A stretch of 64,000 nt of DNA from Alphaproteobacteria bacterium (GCA_030427405.1 JAUHXK010000001.1:186001-250000); one strand, 5' to 3'; shown: positions 36,950 to 46,584, numbered from the stretch's first letter. The notes: generated by a model not told the origin, from the sequence alone. A program made the numbers and translations.

Positions 36950-38059
36950 ATGCTTGACGGAATCCGCGTTATCGAACTCGAAGGCCTGGGCCCCGCCCCA
37001 TTCGCCGCCATGCTGCTGGCCGATCTTGGGGCTGATGTCATCACCATCCACCGCAAAGGCGGCGCCGCGACCCCCGGAATGCCGGACCGCTCCATTCTGG
37101 ACCGTGGCAAACGATCTATCGAACTGGACCTCAAGAATACGGCCGACCTGGCTTTGGCCCGCAAGCTGATCGCCGGGGCCGATACCCTGATCGAAGGGTT
37201 TCGCCCCGGCGTGATGGAAAAGCTCGGCCTCGGACCCGAGGCCTGCCTCACCGCAAACCCATCGCTTGTCTATGGCCGCATGACCGGTTGGGGGCAAAAC
37301 AGCCCACTGGCCGAAACGGCAGGCCACGACCTGAACTACATCGCAATGTCAGGCGCCCTGTGGTACGCCTCCGCTCCGGGTCAGGCCCCTATGACCCCGA
37401 CAACACTTGTCGGCGATATCGGCGGCGGGGCGATGTACCTTGTGGCGGGCCTCCTGGCGGGCCTTCTGAACGCCCGGAAAACCGGTGCCGGAACGGTAGT
37501 GGACGCCGCGATCTACGACGGCTCGGCCCATATGATGAACCTGCTCATGAGCCTGCGCCAAAGCGGCAACCTGTCGGAAATGCGCGGCCAAAGCCTGCTG
37601 GACGGCCCCCATTGGAGCCGCTGCTACCGCTGCGCCGATGACGGCTTTCTGTCCGTGCAATGTCTCGAACCCAAGTTCTACGCCTGCTTTCTGGATGTGC
37701 TGAACCTGTCCGATGACCCCGACCTCGCCCCGCAATTCGATCGCACCCGATGGCCGCACCAGACGGAACGCCTGGCGCAGCTTTTCGCCGGCAAACCCCG
37801 CGATCACTGGGCAAGCCTGTTTGACGGCACGGATGCATGCGTGGCCCCTGTTCTCAGCCCGTCCCAGGCGCAGGCCCATCCGATGAACCAGACACGCCAG
37901 GCGTGGATTACGGAAAACGATACTCCACAAGCCGCCGCCGCGCCGCGCTTTTCCACCTATGACTGGCATCCCAGGCCCAGCCCCGCACGCGGCCAGCACA
38001 CAGACGAGATACTGGCCGAACTCGACCATCCAGGCGGATCCGCCGCTTCATCTGGCTGA
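36950..38059 (+). CDS. Family III CoA transferase (CaiB/BaiF; AMACR-like)
   Basis: 369 residues from the ATG at 36950 with GGGAGA upstream; the longer open frame from 36665 overlaps the TAXI promoter. N-terminus MLDGIRVIELEGLGPAPFAA and the region with the catalytic aspartate (TLVGDIGGGAMY) match CaiB/BaiF enzymes, in the group of alpha-methylacyl-CoA racemase. It moves CoA between acids or epimerises 2-methylacyl-CoA. Substrate unknown. Convergent with hemE. Confidence 0.88.
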   Translation: MLDGIRVIELEGLGPAPFAAMLLADLGADVITIHRKGGAATPGMPDRSILDRGKRSIELDLKNTADLALARKLIAGADTLIEGFRPGVMEKLGLGPEACLTANPSLVYGRMTGWGQNSPLAETAGHDLNYIAMSGALWYASAPGQAPMTPTTLVGDIGGGAMYLVAGLLAGLLNARKTGAGTVVDAAIYDGSAHMMNLLMSLRQSGNLSEMRGQSLLDGPHWSRCYRCADDGFLSVQCLEPKFYACFLDVLNLSDDPDLAPQFDRTRWPHQTERLAQLFAGKPRDHWASLFDGTDACVAPVLSPSQAQAHPMNQTRQAWITENDTPQAAAAPRFSTYDWHPRPSPARGQHTDEILAELDHPGGSAASSG

Positions 38060-38119
38060 AAATATCCCGGGGGTTGAATTGGCCAAAGGCCAAGAAGGGG
38101 GCTGGCCCCCTTCCCCTGC

Positions 38120-39154
38120 CTACATTCCGCGTACCGTGTTGATCATCAACTGAACATTGTCAGGATCGGCATCCGGCGTGATCCCGTGGCCCAGGTTAAA
38201 GATATGCGGCCCCTTGCTGAACGCCTGCACAATCGCGCGCGTTTCATCCACCAGAGCCTGCCCGCCCGTCACCATATGCGACGAGGCCAGGTTGCCCTGC
38301 ACGCACCCGTCACGCTGAACGTTGTCCGCAGCCCATTGCGGCGCGACCGAGTTGTCCAGCGCGACGCAGTCAACACCGGTCGCTTGCGCAAAACCGACAT
38401 ATCCCTCGCCAGCTTCCCGCGGGAAACCGATGACCGGAATGCCGGGATGACGCGCCTTTATGGCCTGCGTGATGACCCTGCAGGGTTCAACCGCGTATTT
38501 CTCGAAATCCGCGCCCTTCAGCGACCCGGCCCAACTGTCGAATATCTTCACCGCTTCGGCACCGGCCTCGATCTGCATCGAAAGATATTCGATCGTGGCC
38601 GCCGTGATCCGCTCAAGCAGGGCTTCGAACAGCGGCTGATCCTCCTGGCGCAGCGCATGGGCCGGCCCCTGATCCGGCGTGCCGCGCCCGGCGATCATAT
38701 AGGTCGCAACAGTCCAGGGCGCACCGGCAAACCCGATCAACGCTGTCTCGGAGGGCAGTTCACGCGACAGGATCCGCACGGTCTCATAAATCGGGGACAG
38801 GGTTTCATGGATGTCCGCAACCGGCTTCAACCGATCAAAATCGGATTGCGCCGTAATCGTCGACAGGCGTGGCCCTTCACCGGTCACGAACCACAGATCC
38901 GCCCCCAGCGCCTGTGGCACCAGAAGAATGTCGGCAAACAGAATGGCCGCATCAAACCCATAGCGGCGGATCGGCTGCAACGTGACTTCGGCAGCCAGGT
39001 CCGGCGTATAGCACAGGGACAGAAAATCCCCGGCCTGCGCCCGGGTGGCGCGGTATTCCGGCAAATAGCGCCCGGCCTGACGCATCATCCAGATCGGCGG
39101 CACATCCAGGACCTCTCCTGCAAGCGCACGCAGCAATTTTTTTGTCTCGGCCAT
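38120..39154 (-). CDS. hemE: Uroporphyrinogen decarboxylase
   Basis: 344 residues from the ATG at 39154 ([16 protein letters not shown]). The active-site entrance [15 protein letters not shown] is diagnostic, and [18 protein letters not shown] is also conserved. It decarboxylates uroporphyrinogen III to coproporphyrinogen III for heme and, in phototrophs, bacteriochlorophyll. Divergent from hemC with a 105-base shared promoter region. Confidence 0.96.
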   Translation of the reverse strand: MAETKKLLRALAGEVLDVPPIWMMRQAGRYLPEYRATRAQAGDFLSLCYTPDLAAEVTLQPIRRYGFDAAILFADILLVPQALGADLWFVTGEGPRLSTITAQSDFDRLKPVADIHETLSPIYETVRILSRELPSETALIGFAGAPWTVATYMIAGRGTPDQGPAHALRQEDQPLFEALLERITAATIEYLSMQIEAGAEAVKIFDSWAGSLKGADFEKYAVEPCRVITQAIKARHPGIPVIGFPREAGEGYVGFAQATGVDCVALDNSVAPQWAADNVQRDGCVQGNLASSHMVTGGQALVDETRAIVQAFSKGPHIFNLGHGITPDADPDNVQLMINTVRGM

Positions 39155-39259
39155 AATCGCCCCCTCGTCCGGTTTGGTGCAACGGGTCTGCCTTCGGCGA
39201 CAAAATGTCAAGCTCAGCCCCCATTGTCAGGGCAATGTGACGCGACTAAAGCTGTGATC

Positions 39260-40219
39260 ATGACTTTGACCCTGCCCACACCCGCCTCGCCTCTCAGGAT
39301 CGGCACGCGCGGCTCGCCCCTTGCGCTGGCCCAGGCCCATGAAACCCGTCAGCGGCTTGGCGACGCCTTCGATCTGCCACAGGACGCCTTTGAGATCGTC
39401 GTCATAAAGACGACCGGTGACAACCGCGCCATGATCGACGCGGACCGCCCGCTGAAAGAGATCGGGAACAAGGGCCTGTTCACCAAGGAAATCGAAGACG
39501 CCCTGCTGGGCGGCAAGATCGACATTGCCGTCCACTCGACCAAGGATATGCCGGTGGAACAACCCGGCGGTCTGGTCCTGGATACTTTTCTGCCGCGCGA
39601 AGACGTGCGCGATGCCTTCGTATCGCCTAGCCTGTCCTCGATTCACGACCTGCCCCAGGGGGCGGTTGTCGGCACGTCCTCGTTACGGCGGCGGGCACAG
39701 TTGCTGAACCGCCGCCCAGACCTGCAGGTGGTCGAATTCCGGGGCAACGTGCAAACCCGGCTTAAGAAACTTGCCGATGGCGTGGCTGATTGCACGTTTC
39801 TGGCCATGGCAGGCTTGCGGCGTCTGAACATGACCGAGGTCCCGGCCACCGCCATCCCGACCCAAGACATGCTGCCCGCCATTGCCCAGGGCACCATCGG
39901 GATCGAACGGCGCGCCGCAGACGGCAGGGCGGCGGAAATGCTCGAAGCCATCCACCACGCCGAGACCGGGCAGCGCCTGGCCGCCGAACGCGCCTTGCTG
40001 GCGGCGCTGGACGGGTCCTGCGAAACCCCGATTGCCGGCCTGGCCGAGATCAGCGACGGCGATTTGGTCCTGCGCGCCGAAGTTCTGCGCCCCGACGGCA
40101 GCGAGTCCATCGCCAAAACCGCCAGCGGCGCGGTCGCAGATGGTGCCGATATTGGCCGGGAAATGGCCCAGGACCTGCTGTCCGAGGCCGGACCCGGATT
40201 TTTTGATTGGCGCCAGTAA
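39260..40219 (+). CDS. hemC: Porphobilinogen deaminase (hydroxymethylbilane synthase)
   Basis: 319 residues from the ATG at 39260. Starts with SPLRIGTRGSPLALAQAHE; the cofactor-binding cysteine is in LDGSCETPIAG, and AVHSTKDMPVEQPGGL is intact. It polymerises four porphobilinogens. Divergent from hemE, which works two steps later. A long 3' region with a structured RNA and a terminator follows. Confidence 0.96.
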   Translation: MTLTLPTPASPLRIGTRGSPLALAQAHETRQRLGDAFDLPQDAFEIVVIKTTGDNRAMIDADRPLKEIGNKGLFTKEIEDALLGGKIDIAVHSTKDMPVEQPGGLVLDTFLPREDVRDAFVSPSLSSIHDLPQGAVVGTSSLRRRAQLLNRRPDLQVVEFRGNVQTRLKKLADGVADCTFLAMAGLRRLNMTEVPATAIPTQDMLPAIAQGTIGIERRAADGRAAEMLEAIHHAETGQRLAAERALLAALDGSCETPIAGLAEISDGDLVLRAEVLRPDGSESIAKTASGAVADGADIGREMAQDLLSEAGPGFFDWRQ

Positions 40220-40294
40220 TAAAAAATTAACTTAATGTGAACTACATCACTGTCGCACACGCCAAATTGGGGCACCAAGGTCGTGTAAGGATCG

Positions 40295-40428
40295 GAACAG
40301 CGGATTGGTCTCGAATATATCGAAAGGTTTAGGTTGTTTTGTTTTAGATAGTATTCGAGGGGGCGAGACCAATAACCCTTTCTGATCAAGGCGGGTCGCT
40401 GTGTATTAGGACAGCGGCCCGCTTTTTT
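40295..40428 (+). ncRNA. Candidate small RNA or structured 3' UTR of hemC
   Basis: A two-hairpin arrangement in a gene-free stretch. The first hairpin has 10-bp perfect arms attggtctcg (40304-40313) and cgagaccaat (40364-40373), with further inner pairing (aatatatc with gatagtatt). The second is the 12-bp terminator stem at 40391-40422 with a T6 run. A two-stem RNA of about 130 nt ending in a Rho-independent terminator is the typical shape of an independent or 3' UTR-derived sRNA. No known family recognised. Confidence 0.5.
40391..40428 (+). terminator. Strong intrinsic terminator downstream of hemC
   Basis: A 12-bp stem, gcgggtcgctgt with acagcggcccgc (one T-G wobble), an 8-base loop and TTTTTT at 40423-40428. 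It points in the hemC direction and lies 20 bases before the 3' end of the converging cyclase gene. Confidence 0.9.
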
Positions 40429-40447
40429 GTTGTCCTAGTGCCATGCC

Positions 40448-42688
40448 CTAGTGCTGCCGGGGCCCGGACATATCCGGGCTGTGGTGACTGAACAGCACCT
40501 GGCCAGACCGCACTTCGGACCGAAAATCGGCCGCCCGTCCGGGCAACGCGCGGTAAAACCCCTCAAGTCCGGGTTCGACCCGCATACCCATCGCGATGCA
40601 ATCGGCGCACAGCTTTTGAATATGCTCAAAGGGTTTGCGGGACCGTATGGCCCCGATAAGCTTGGTATGGACCTGTTCGAGGCCACGAAAGGCGTCCTGA
40701 TTGATCGCCGCGCGGTCCCCGACCAGCACGAATACCGGTTCAAGGTCGCTTTTGCCCTTGAGATCGACAAACCCCGCCTCAAGCATCGCGAGATCGTGCT
40801 GCACCACGTCATACACCGAGCGGGACAGCAATATGTCATAGTCCACATGACGGCAGGTCTGCTCGATCCGGGCCGCAACATTCACCACGTCACCAATGAC
40901 CGTATAGTTGAACCGACGTCGCGACCCGATGTTGCCGACGCAGGCCCGACCCGAAGCGCAGCCCGTGGCCAGGGCAAGCGGCGCGCGTGCCCGCATGACC
41001 TCTGACGCGTTGAACGCCACCAGCGCCTGCCGCATCAGCAACGCCGCCCGCGCCGCCCGAAGGGGATGATCCTGCACCGGCAAGGGGGCGTTCCAGAACG
41101 CCATGACTGCATCCCCGATAAACTTGTCGATCGTTCCGCGTTCCTGCAGGATCCGGTCGCCAATTTCCGAAAACAGAGCATTCAGCAAGGTCACCAGCTC
41201 GGTCGCCGACACGGATTCGGACAAGGGTGTAAAGCCCCGGATGTCAGAGAACATGACGGTGATCTCCTGCGTTTCCCCGCCCAGTTGCAGCTGGTGACCC
41301 GTGGCCTCCATCTCTTCCAGGATTTCCGGCGCGACGTAATGCGAAAAGACCTGCCGGATCACGCGTTTCTCACGCTCGGTGGAGATGAACAGGTACCCGG
41401 CCAGCAGCCCGAAATTGGCCATTCCGCCCATCAGCGGGAAAGTCACGTCAAAGAGAACCAACTGGTTCTGAAAGGCCAGCCAACTGATGACGATAACAAC
41501 CGCGGCGGCGAGTCCACCGGCCAGGAATGAGGCAACGGCGCCCAGGCTTGACATGACAGCCGTCACCACCAGCCCCAGCACGACAAAGGCCAGCAGTTCA
41601 AGCGCGGCGGTCACGTCCGAGCGGCTCAGCATTTCGCCCATCAGAACCTGTTCGATCACCTGCGCATGGATCGACACGCCCGGCACCGATTCCCCAAGCG
41701 CCGTTTGCCTCATGTCGAACAACCCCGCCGCAGATGTGCCCACCAGCACGATTCTGCCTTCGATCTGCGCCCGCAGATCTGCGTTGTCGGTGCCAAGCAT
41801 GATGTCATTCGCCGACAAATAGGCATCGGGCACGTCGCGGCGATACCTGACCCAGATTTCCCCGTTCTCGGTGGTCGGCAGGCGAAATCCGCCGACTTCG
41901 ACGCCCAACACGATACCGGATTCGTCCCGGGCGCCTTCGGCCAGAATGACGGTTTCGCCCATCGCCACCCTCAGCGCCTCGATGCCGAGGCCAGGCAATA
42001 TCCCATCAGGTCCACCCCACAAAACAGGGACGCGCCGAACGACATTTGTTCCCCCCAATGGCGAGACATTGACCCCGCCGATCCCGGCCGCATCGCGGTC
42101 CAGCGGGATTGCAGGCGGGGTCCAGTAGGGGACGGATATCAACCCCTGACCTGGCGTTTCGCCAATTTCGATGATCCCCGCCTTGGGCAGAACCGGCCTG
42201 TCCCCCGGTGTCAGACGCGCCGCCGCCCCCAGGATAACCGGCCATTGGGCGATCATGGCGCCGAATGCGACGTCATTGTCCATCTCGCCCGCCGCGCGGT
42301 CGATCTTCAAAACACCAGCCAGTGCCGGGTCGCGCACCAAACGGGCTGGCGAGTAACGGTCCTGCTCAACAAACAGCATGTCGAATGCAATCGCCGCAGC
42401 GCCCAGTTCGCCAAGGCGCTCGACCATCTCGGCCAGCAAGGTGCGGGGCCAGGGCCATTGCCCCCAGGTGGACAGCGATTCTTCGTCGATATCCACGACG
42501 CGCACCGGGATCTGAGGGTCGTAATCCCGCGGGGAAAGCCGTTGCAGCACGTCGAAATAGATCAACCGGGACATCCGCACCGGATAGGGATCGACGACCC
42601 TGATGAAGCAACCGAAAAGGATCAGGCCCAGCCCGACCAGCAAGAAGGCAAACCGCCTGCCGTTCCTCTCTTTTCTGCTGCCAATCAT
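40448..42688 (-). CDS. Adenylate/guanylate cyclase with CHASE2 sensor domain
   Basis: 746 residues. The order is an N-terminal membrane helix, a periplasmic CHASE2 domain (about 30-350), three membrane helices (about 350-430), then a class III cyclase domain (about 470-650). Metal-binding residues lie in TVMFSDIRGFTPLSESVSAT and FIGDAVMAFWNAP; NYTVIGDVVNVAARIEQ is also kept. A C-terminal tail of about 80 residues follows. It makes cAMP or cGMP in response to a periplasmic signal. It lies 78 bases after the FecR-domain gene on the same strand. Confidence 0.9.
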   Translation of the reverse strand: MIGSRKERNGRRFAFLLVGLGLILFGCFIRVVDPYPVRMSRLIYFDVLQRLSPRDYDPQIPVRVVDIDEESLSTWGQWPWPRTLLAEMVERLGELGAAAIAFDMLFVEQDRYSPARLVRDPALAGVLKIDRAAGEMDNDVAFGAMIAQWPVILGAAARLTPGDRPVLPKAGIIEIGETPGQGLISVPYWTPPAIPLDRDAAGIGGVNVSPLGGTNVVRRVPVLWGGPDGILPGLGIEALRVAMGETVILAEGARDESGIVLGVEVGGFRLPTTENGEIWVRYRRDVPDAYLSANDIMLGTDNADLRAQIEGRIVLVGTSAAGLFDMRQTALGESVPGVSIHAQVIEQVLMGEMLSRSDVTAALELLAFVVLGLVVTAVMSSLGAVASFLAGGLAAAVVIVISWLAFQNQLVLFDVTFPLMGGMANFGLLAGYLFISTEREKRVIRQVFSHYVAPEILEEMEATGHQLQLGGETQEITVMFSDIRGFTPLSESVSATELVTLLNALFSEIGDRILQERGTIDKFIGDAVMAFWNAPLPVQDHPLRAARAALLMRQALVAFNASEVMRARAPLALATGCASGRACVGNIGSRRRFNYTVIGDVVNVAARIEQTCRHVDYDILLSRSVYDVVQHDLAMLEAGFVDLKGKSDLEPVFVLVGDRAAINQDAFRGLEQVHTKLIGAIRSRKPFEHIQKLCADCIAMGMRVEPGLEGFYRALPGRAADFRSEVRSGQVLFSHHSPDMSGPRQH

Positions 42689-42766
42689 CGTTGCCCCCGA
42701 ACCAGGTGTCCGGGTCCGTTTGAGCCGCCACGGATGTCAGCAACTGGTGCCGCGTGGCCGGACACC

Positions 42767-43579
42767 CTACCGACCCGGATCGGTGTTCGCGGCCGGAACA
42801 TCCCGCGGGCTGAACGGATCCCTCTGAACCGCAGGCGCCGGTTTTGCGGCCGGTTTCGAAGCCTGCCTTTGGCGAGGCTCGGGCGCGTCTGACTTGGCGC
42901 GCCGCACCGGCGCCGCCTCGCGCGCGCAGCCCTCAACCTCGGCCTGAAACGGGCGCAACAATCTTGCCTGGGACTCGATAAAGGGAAATCCCTTTTGCAG
43001 CGCCTTTTCATACTCCCCCTGGTCAACCGGACGCCCGACATTGCCGCGCTGACTGGTCGCAAAAAGGCTGCATTGACGTCCGGTCGAGCGGCAACCACCG
43101 CGCAGACCGCACATGCGCACGGTTCCTTCTAGCACCACCATTGCGCTTTGGCTGCCCGGGACCACCCACATGTCAAAGATCGTGCCGCGCACCGCCATCG
43201 TGGCGGTTGGCGTTTTGATGGAATAGGCGCGTTTTCTACTTTTGCCGGAAATAAAGCGGAAACTGCCGCCCAGCGCCTGAACCGCAAAGCTCTTGGCCTT
43301 GCGGTTGCCGCGCAGCATCGTCACGTCCAGCGTCATCCGGGCGTTCGGCCCGATTGCGATCTTGGTTTCATCCACAAAGATCAGTTGCACGACACCGCTG
43401 CTGTTGGTGGAAATTGCATCGCCCGAAGCGACCTGCATTCCCTGACGCAGAGGTTGCGTATTGCCCGCCCGAGTGATTTCCGCCCCGGGCTTTACACTCA
43501 GCACCTCGCCTATGGTCGACAATGCCTGCGTCGGCAGTACCCACACAAACCACGTAACCAAAAATACCTTTAACCACAC
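42767..43579 (-). CDS. FecR-domain periplasmic protein, partner of the CHASE2 cyclase
   Basis: About 270 residues. The start is uncertain: GTG at 43579 or TTG at 43582, both behind GGGAG, begin a clean signal peptide (WLKVFLVTWFVWVLPTQA). The FecR domain follows (GDAISTNSSGVVQLIFVDET, then FRFISGKSRKRAYSIKTPTA, TMAVRGTIFDMWV). The tail after residue 180 is proline/alanine-rich and charged. FecR and CHASE2-cyclase genes are often adjacent in proteobacteria; together they may sense an envelope signal. Its own ligand is unknown. Confidence 0.82.
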   Translation of the reverse strand: MWLKVFLVTWFVWVLPTQALSTIGEVLSVKPGAEITRAGNTQPLRQGMQVASGDAISTNSSGVVQLIFVDETKIAIGPNARMTLDVTMLRGNRKAKSFAVQALGGSFRFISGKSRKRAYSIKTPTATMAVRGTIFDMWVVPGSQSAMVVLEGTVRMCGLRGGCRSTGRQCSLFATSQRGNVGRPVDQGEYEKALQKGFPFIESQARLLRPFQAEVEGCAREAAPVRRAKSDAPEPRQRQASKPAAKPAPAVQRDPFSPRDVPAANTDPGR

Positions 43580-43582
43580 CAA

Positions 43583-43950
43583 AACCGGCTCCCTTTCCCC
43601 CAAAAGGTTCGTGTCGGACGTTATCGTCCGCTGCCCGGTCTACCCCTCGAAAATTCTTTTATTGTTCGTTCAAAAATAGATTAAACCTGCGCAAATATGC
43701 CTTGAACCCGGCTCATTTGGCAAGGTTTCTGTTTGGACCGGCAGGTTTACAGCCAGTCGCACGGCCAAAACCAGGCGGACCAAGGCCGGTGACCCCCAAC
43801 CAGACCCGCGCGGCATTGCGCCCCTCGATCGCAGGCTACGGCGATCAGGTTTCCGCTGATTTCCGGCCGCCAAGCGGCATTTCAGAAAAATGTCGCGGGC
43901 CTGGAAAATCGCCTTGTATCTGGGTGACTGGCAAGGATATACCGGCCAGC
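43583..43950. other. Gene-free stretch between the FecR gene and tRNA-Ser
   Basis: I see no gene or terminator of note. It must contain the FecR-cyclase promoter (minus strand) and the tRNA promoter (plus strand). An open minus-strand frame reaching into the tRNA (beginning MAETKGFEPSR) is the well-known artefact of a tRNA-Ser antisense strand. Confidence 0.6.
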
Positions 43951-44040
43951 GGAGACGTGGCCGAGTGGTCGAAGGCGCTCCCCTGCTAAGGGAGTAGGCG
44001 GGAAACCGTCTCGAGGGTTCGAATCCCTTCGTCTCCGCCA
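43951..44040 (+). tRNA. tRNA-Ser (anticodon GCU)
   Basis: 90 bases including the encoded CCA. Acceptor ggagacg pairs with cgtctcc. The anticodon arm ctccc-ctGCTaa-gggag gives anticodon GCU (reads AGC/AGU). It has the long variable arm typical of serine tRNAs and a standard T arm (gaggg-ttcgaat-ccctt). The sequence directly after its 3' end is accessory in character, so the tRNA is the likely insertion site of an island. Confidence 0.97.
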
Positions 44041-44433
44041 TAATTCACCTTAAGGCGCTGTTTTTATTGCACCTTAAGGGTCGCGCCGTTTTCTTACCAC
44101 CATATTTGCCACCAAAATTGATTCTATTGGGTGCAACAAAAAGCGACGTCCTGCTGTTCCAGCGAATATTTGGCTTAAGTGGTTCTCATGCCGCTGGGCT
44201 GCTCAGTTCTTCCGACGATGGTTCGTATCGGTTGCGAAGCGGGACGTGATGCCGACCTCCAAGTATGGAAAATACCGAATTCGCACAGAATTCTCTCGAA
44301 TTCTCATGCGGATCAAGAAAAAATATGCTATACGCAAACCATACAAAAACATGCACCCGAGTTGGCTCTGCCGGACCAGTAGAACTGTCCGAAGCAGGCT
44401 GCATTCGTGTGCCCAAACAGGAGATCTGCGATA
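44041..44433. other. Left end of the putative island: possible attachment and promoter region
   Basis: No gene found. Directly after the tRNA a 10-base direct repeat caccttaagg occurs at 44046-44055 and 44070-44079. About 55 bases from the tRNA, the spaced motif taccaccatatttgccacca resembles arm-type sites next to integration points. The rest is AT-rich and leads to the AlpA-like gene. The predicted duplicate of the tRNA 3' end is not visible in this window. Confidence 0.4.
44277..44303. promoter_or_regulatory. Three gaattc motifs spaced one helical turn apart
   Basis: gaattc occurs at 44277-44282, 44288-44293 and 44298-44303 (spacing 11 and 10 bases), 130 bases before the AlpA-like start. 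Palindromic half-sites on one face of the helix are typical of operators. The binding protein is unknown. Confidence 0.4.
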
Positions 44434-44670
44434 GTGACTGTTCCCGCGAATACCCTCTACCTTTCTGTCGATCAGGTTGCGCACCGTTTCGGCGTATCCA
44501 AAGACTCGATCTGGCGCTGGAAGCGCAGGGGCGACTTCCCGGCTCCGGTGAAACTGGGCGGGACCACCACTCGTTGGCGTCTTTCCGATATCGAAGAGTG
44601 GGAGGGCCAGCTCTCCTGCAGCCTTGTCACCTTCCTGGAGTTCGAGCCGGACGCCTTGATGGCGGGCTGA
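44434..44670 (+). CDS. AlpA-type excisionase/regulator
   Basis: 78 residues from a GTG at 44434 with AGGAG 10 bases upstream; a longer frame from 44407 lacks a ribosome site. The winged helix signature is clear: LYLSVDQVAHRFGVSKDSIW, RWKRRGDFPAPVKLG, TTTRWRLSDIEEWE. AlpA-like proteins control excision or transcription of integrated elements. First gene after the tRNA. Confidence 0.82.
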   Translation: MTVPANTLYLSVDQVAHRFGVSKDSIWRWKRRGDFPAPVKLGGTTTRWRLSDIEEWEGQLSCSLVTFLEFEPDALMAG

Positions 44671-44787
44671 CGGCCCCCTCGTTTCCAATTTGATTCAGCG
44701 CTCTTGTCTCGGCGAGGCGCAGTGCCCCTCGGCGGCGCGAACCTCTTCGCGCCGGTTGCTATTTCTATGCCTGCAAGAGAGACTGCA

Positions 44788-46584
44788 ATGACTGATCAGA
44801 CCATCACCACCCGTCCCGGCACCGACATCGAAAACGTCGTGTCCTTTCCCGTGAATTCCAAATCGTCGGCAAGTGTTGCGCCGCGCGCAATCATGGATCC
44901 GGCTCCTGACGGCATACCCAGTGACTATTCACTGAATGTCGACGGCATCTACCAGCAGCGGCCGTGCGAGGACGATGACCTTGTGCCGGTGCGGATTTGC
45001 TCGCCGTTGATCGTGAAAGGTATGTGCCGCTGGCCGAAAGGCGGCGGCTGGGGTCGCGTCGTGTCGATCGAGGATCCAGACGGGAATTGGAATGAGGTGA
45101 TCCTTGAAGCTCGGGATGTTTCGAAGAAATCCGCCGCAGCACTGAGTCCCTTGTTCGATCGTGGGTTAGAATTGGCGCCTGTAGAGAAAGCAGCGCAGGG
45201 CGTGGCGGAGCTGATAGCGACATGGAAGCCGGCGGCACGGTATCTGCGCTCGGATCGGCTGGGATGGGCTGATAGTAGCTTCAGCGCCTTCACACTGGGA
45301 GATGGCCGAGTGCTTGGCGAAGGGCTTGTGGTTACCGATGCCGTTTCGGATGATGTCGCCGCCGCGATGCATGCAAGGGGCAGCCTGGAAAGCTGGTGTG
45401 CGGCTGTGGCAGAGCCCTGCATCGGTAACCCGCTGATGATTCTGGCGCTGTCTCATGCGTTCACCGGGCCGCTCCTGGCGGTGCTGGGGTGCGACGGCGG
45501 CGGCTACCACTTGCGTGGCGCCTCCTCTCGCGGAAAATCTACGCTGCTGGGGGTGGCCGCTTCGGTTTGGGGCGCACCGTCCTTCGTGCAGAGCTGGCGC
45601 GGCACCGACAACGGGATCGAAGGGATTGCTGCGGCCTGCAACGACAGCTTGCTGGTGCTTGACGAACTCCACCAGGTGGAGCCGCGTGTAGCGGGAGAGA
45701 TCGTATATATGCTTGCCAATGGTCGCGGAAAGATGCGCATGAGCTCCAGCGGCAAAGCCCAGCAGACCAAGCGCTGGTCAGTGCCCGTTCTGTCGAGTGG
45801 AGAGCTTTCCCTTGAGGAGCATATGGCGAGTAGTGGTCGCACCATGTATGCCGGTCAGGACATCCGTCTCATCGACCTCGCAGCTGATGCCCGACAGCAT
45901 GGTGCCTTTGACTGTTTGCACAGCGCGACAAACGGCCGGGCATTTGCTGAGCAAATGCAGCGAGCGGTGCGCGAGAACCATGCTGTCGCCGGCCCTATGT
46001 TCGTCATGAAGCTCATGGAAAGTCTGAACCAGCACGACAAGCTTCAGCGGGTTTTTGATGGCTTCTGTCACTTGTGGGGGAATAAGGCTGATCTTCCGCC
46101 CGACGGTCAGGTCCAGCGCGTTATGGGGCGGTTCGCTATTGCTGCGCTTGCTGGCGAGACGGCGACGAAATTTGGGCTCACCGGCTGGCCCCGCGGCGTG
46201 GCGCAGTCGGCTGCGTTCGAGCTCTTCCAGGTCTGGCTCGATGCGCGCGATGGTGCCACCCGTGCCGAGATCAACGAAGCTGTGAAGCAGACCCAGTCCT
46301 ATGTATTGAAGAATCTGGAGCGCTTTGCAGTGGTCGGCACTGGAATCGGTGAGCCACTCGACGGCTGGCGGGATCAGGGCTGGTTCTACATCACACCTGA
46401 GTGCTGGCGTCGGATCCATCAGAACGGCGATGCGGTTGAAATTGCGCGCATCCACAAGGCTGCCGGCCTTCTGAAGACGCAGAAAGGGGATGGGTTGCAG
46501 TTCAAGATGAGCCGAAAGGTGTCTGGCCGTCCTAACGTATATGCAGTCCGGGCTTCGGCACTTGCTAGCACTGAGGGAAGTTGA
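44788..46584 (+). CDS. DUF927 domain ATPase of a mobile element
   Basis: 598 residues from the ATG at 44788. DUF927 proteins are P-loop ATPases, often with helicase or primase roles in islands and phages. Walker A GASSRGKST has its lysine near residue 250 and Walker B LLVLDELHQ its acidic pair near 292-293. The C-terminal 100 residues look like a winged helix. No primase or TOPRIM region is visible at the N-terminus, so only the ATPase half is present. It follows the AlpA-like gene, the usual order in such elements. Confidence 0.82.
   Translation: MTDQTITTRPGTDIENVVSFPVNSKSSASVAPRAIMDPAPDGIPSDYSLNVDGIYQQRPCEDDDLVPVRICSPLIVKGMCRWPKGGGWGRVVSIEDPDGNWNEVILEARDVSKKSAAALSPLFDRGLELAPVEKAAQGVAELIATWKPAARYLRSDRLGWADSSFSAFTLGDGRVLGEGLVVTDAVSDDVAAAMHARGSLESWCAAVAEPCIGNPLMILALSHAFTGPLLAVLGCDGGGYHLRGASSRGKSTLLGVAASVWGAPSFVQSWRGTDNGIEGIAAACNDSLLVLDELHQVEPRVAGEIVYMLANGRGKMRMSSSGKAQQTKRWSVPVLSSGELSLEEHMASSGRTMYAGQDIRLIDLAADARQHGAFDCLHSATNGRAFAEQMQRAVRENHAVAGPMFVMKLMESLNQHDKLQRVFDGFCHLWGNKADLPPDGQVQRVMGRFAIAALAGETATKFGLTGWPRGVAQSAAFELFQVWLDARDGATRAEINEAVKQTQSYVLKNLERFAVVGTGIGEPLDGWRDQGWFYITPECWRRIHQNGDAVEIARIHKAAGLLKTQKGDGLQFKMSRKVSGRPNVYAVRASALASTEGS

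Noticed and set aside
38138..38150. Palindrome ttgatcatcaa resembling an FNR-type site
   Set aside because: It lacks the four-base spacer of the FNR consensus and lies in the 3' end of the hemE coding sequence.
43670..44041. A 123-codon minus-strand frame beginning MAETKGFEPSR
   Set aside because: It is the antisense of tRNA-Ser, a common annotation artefact.
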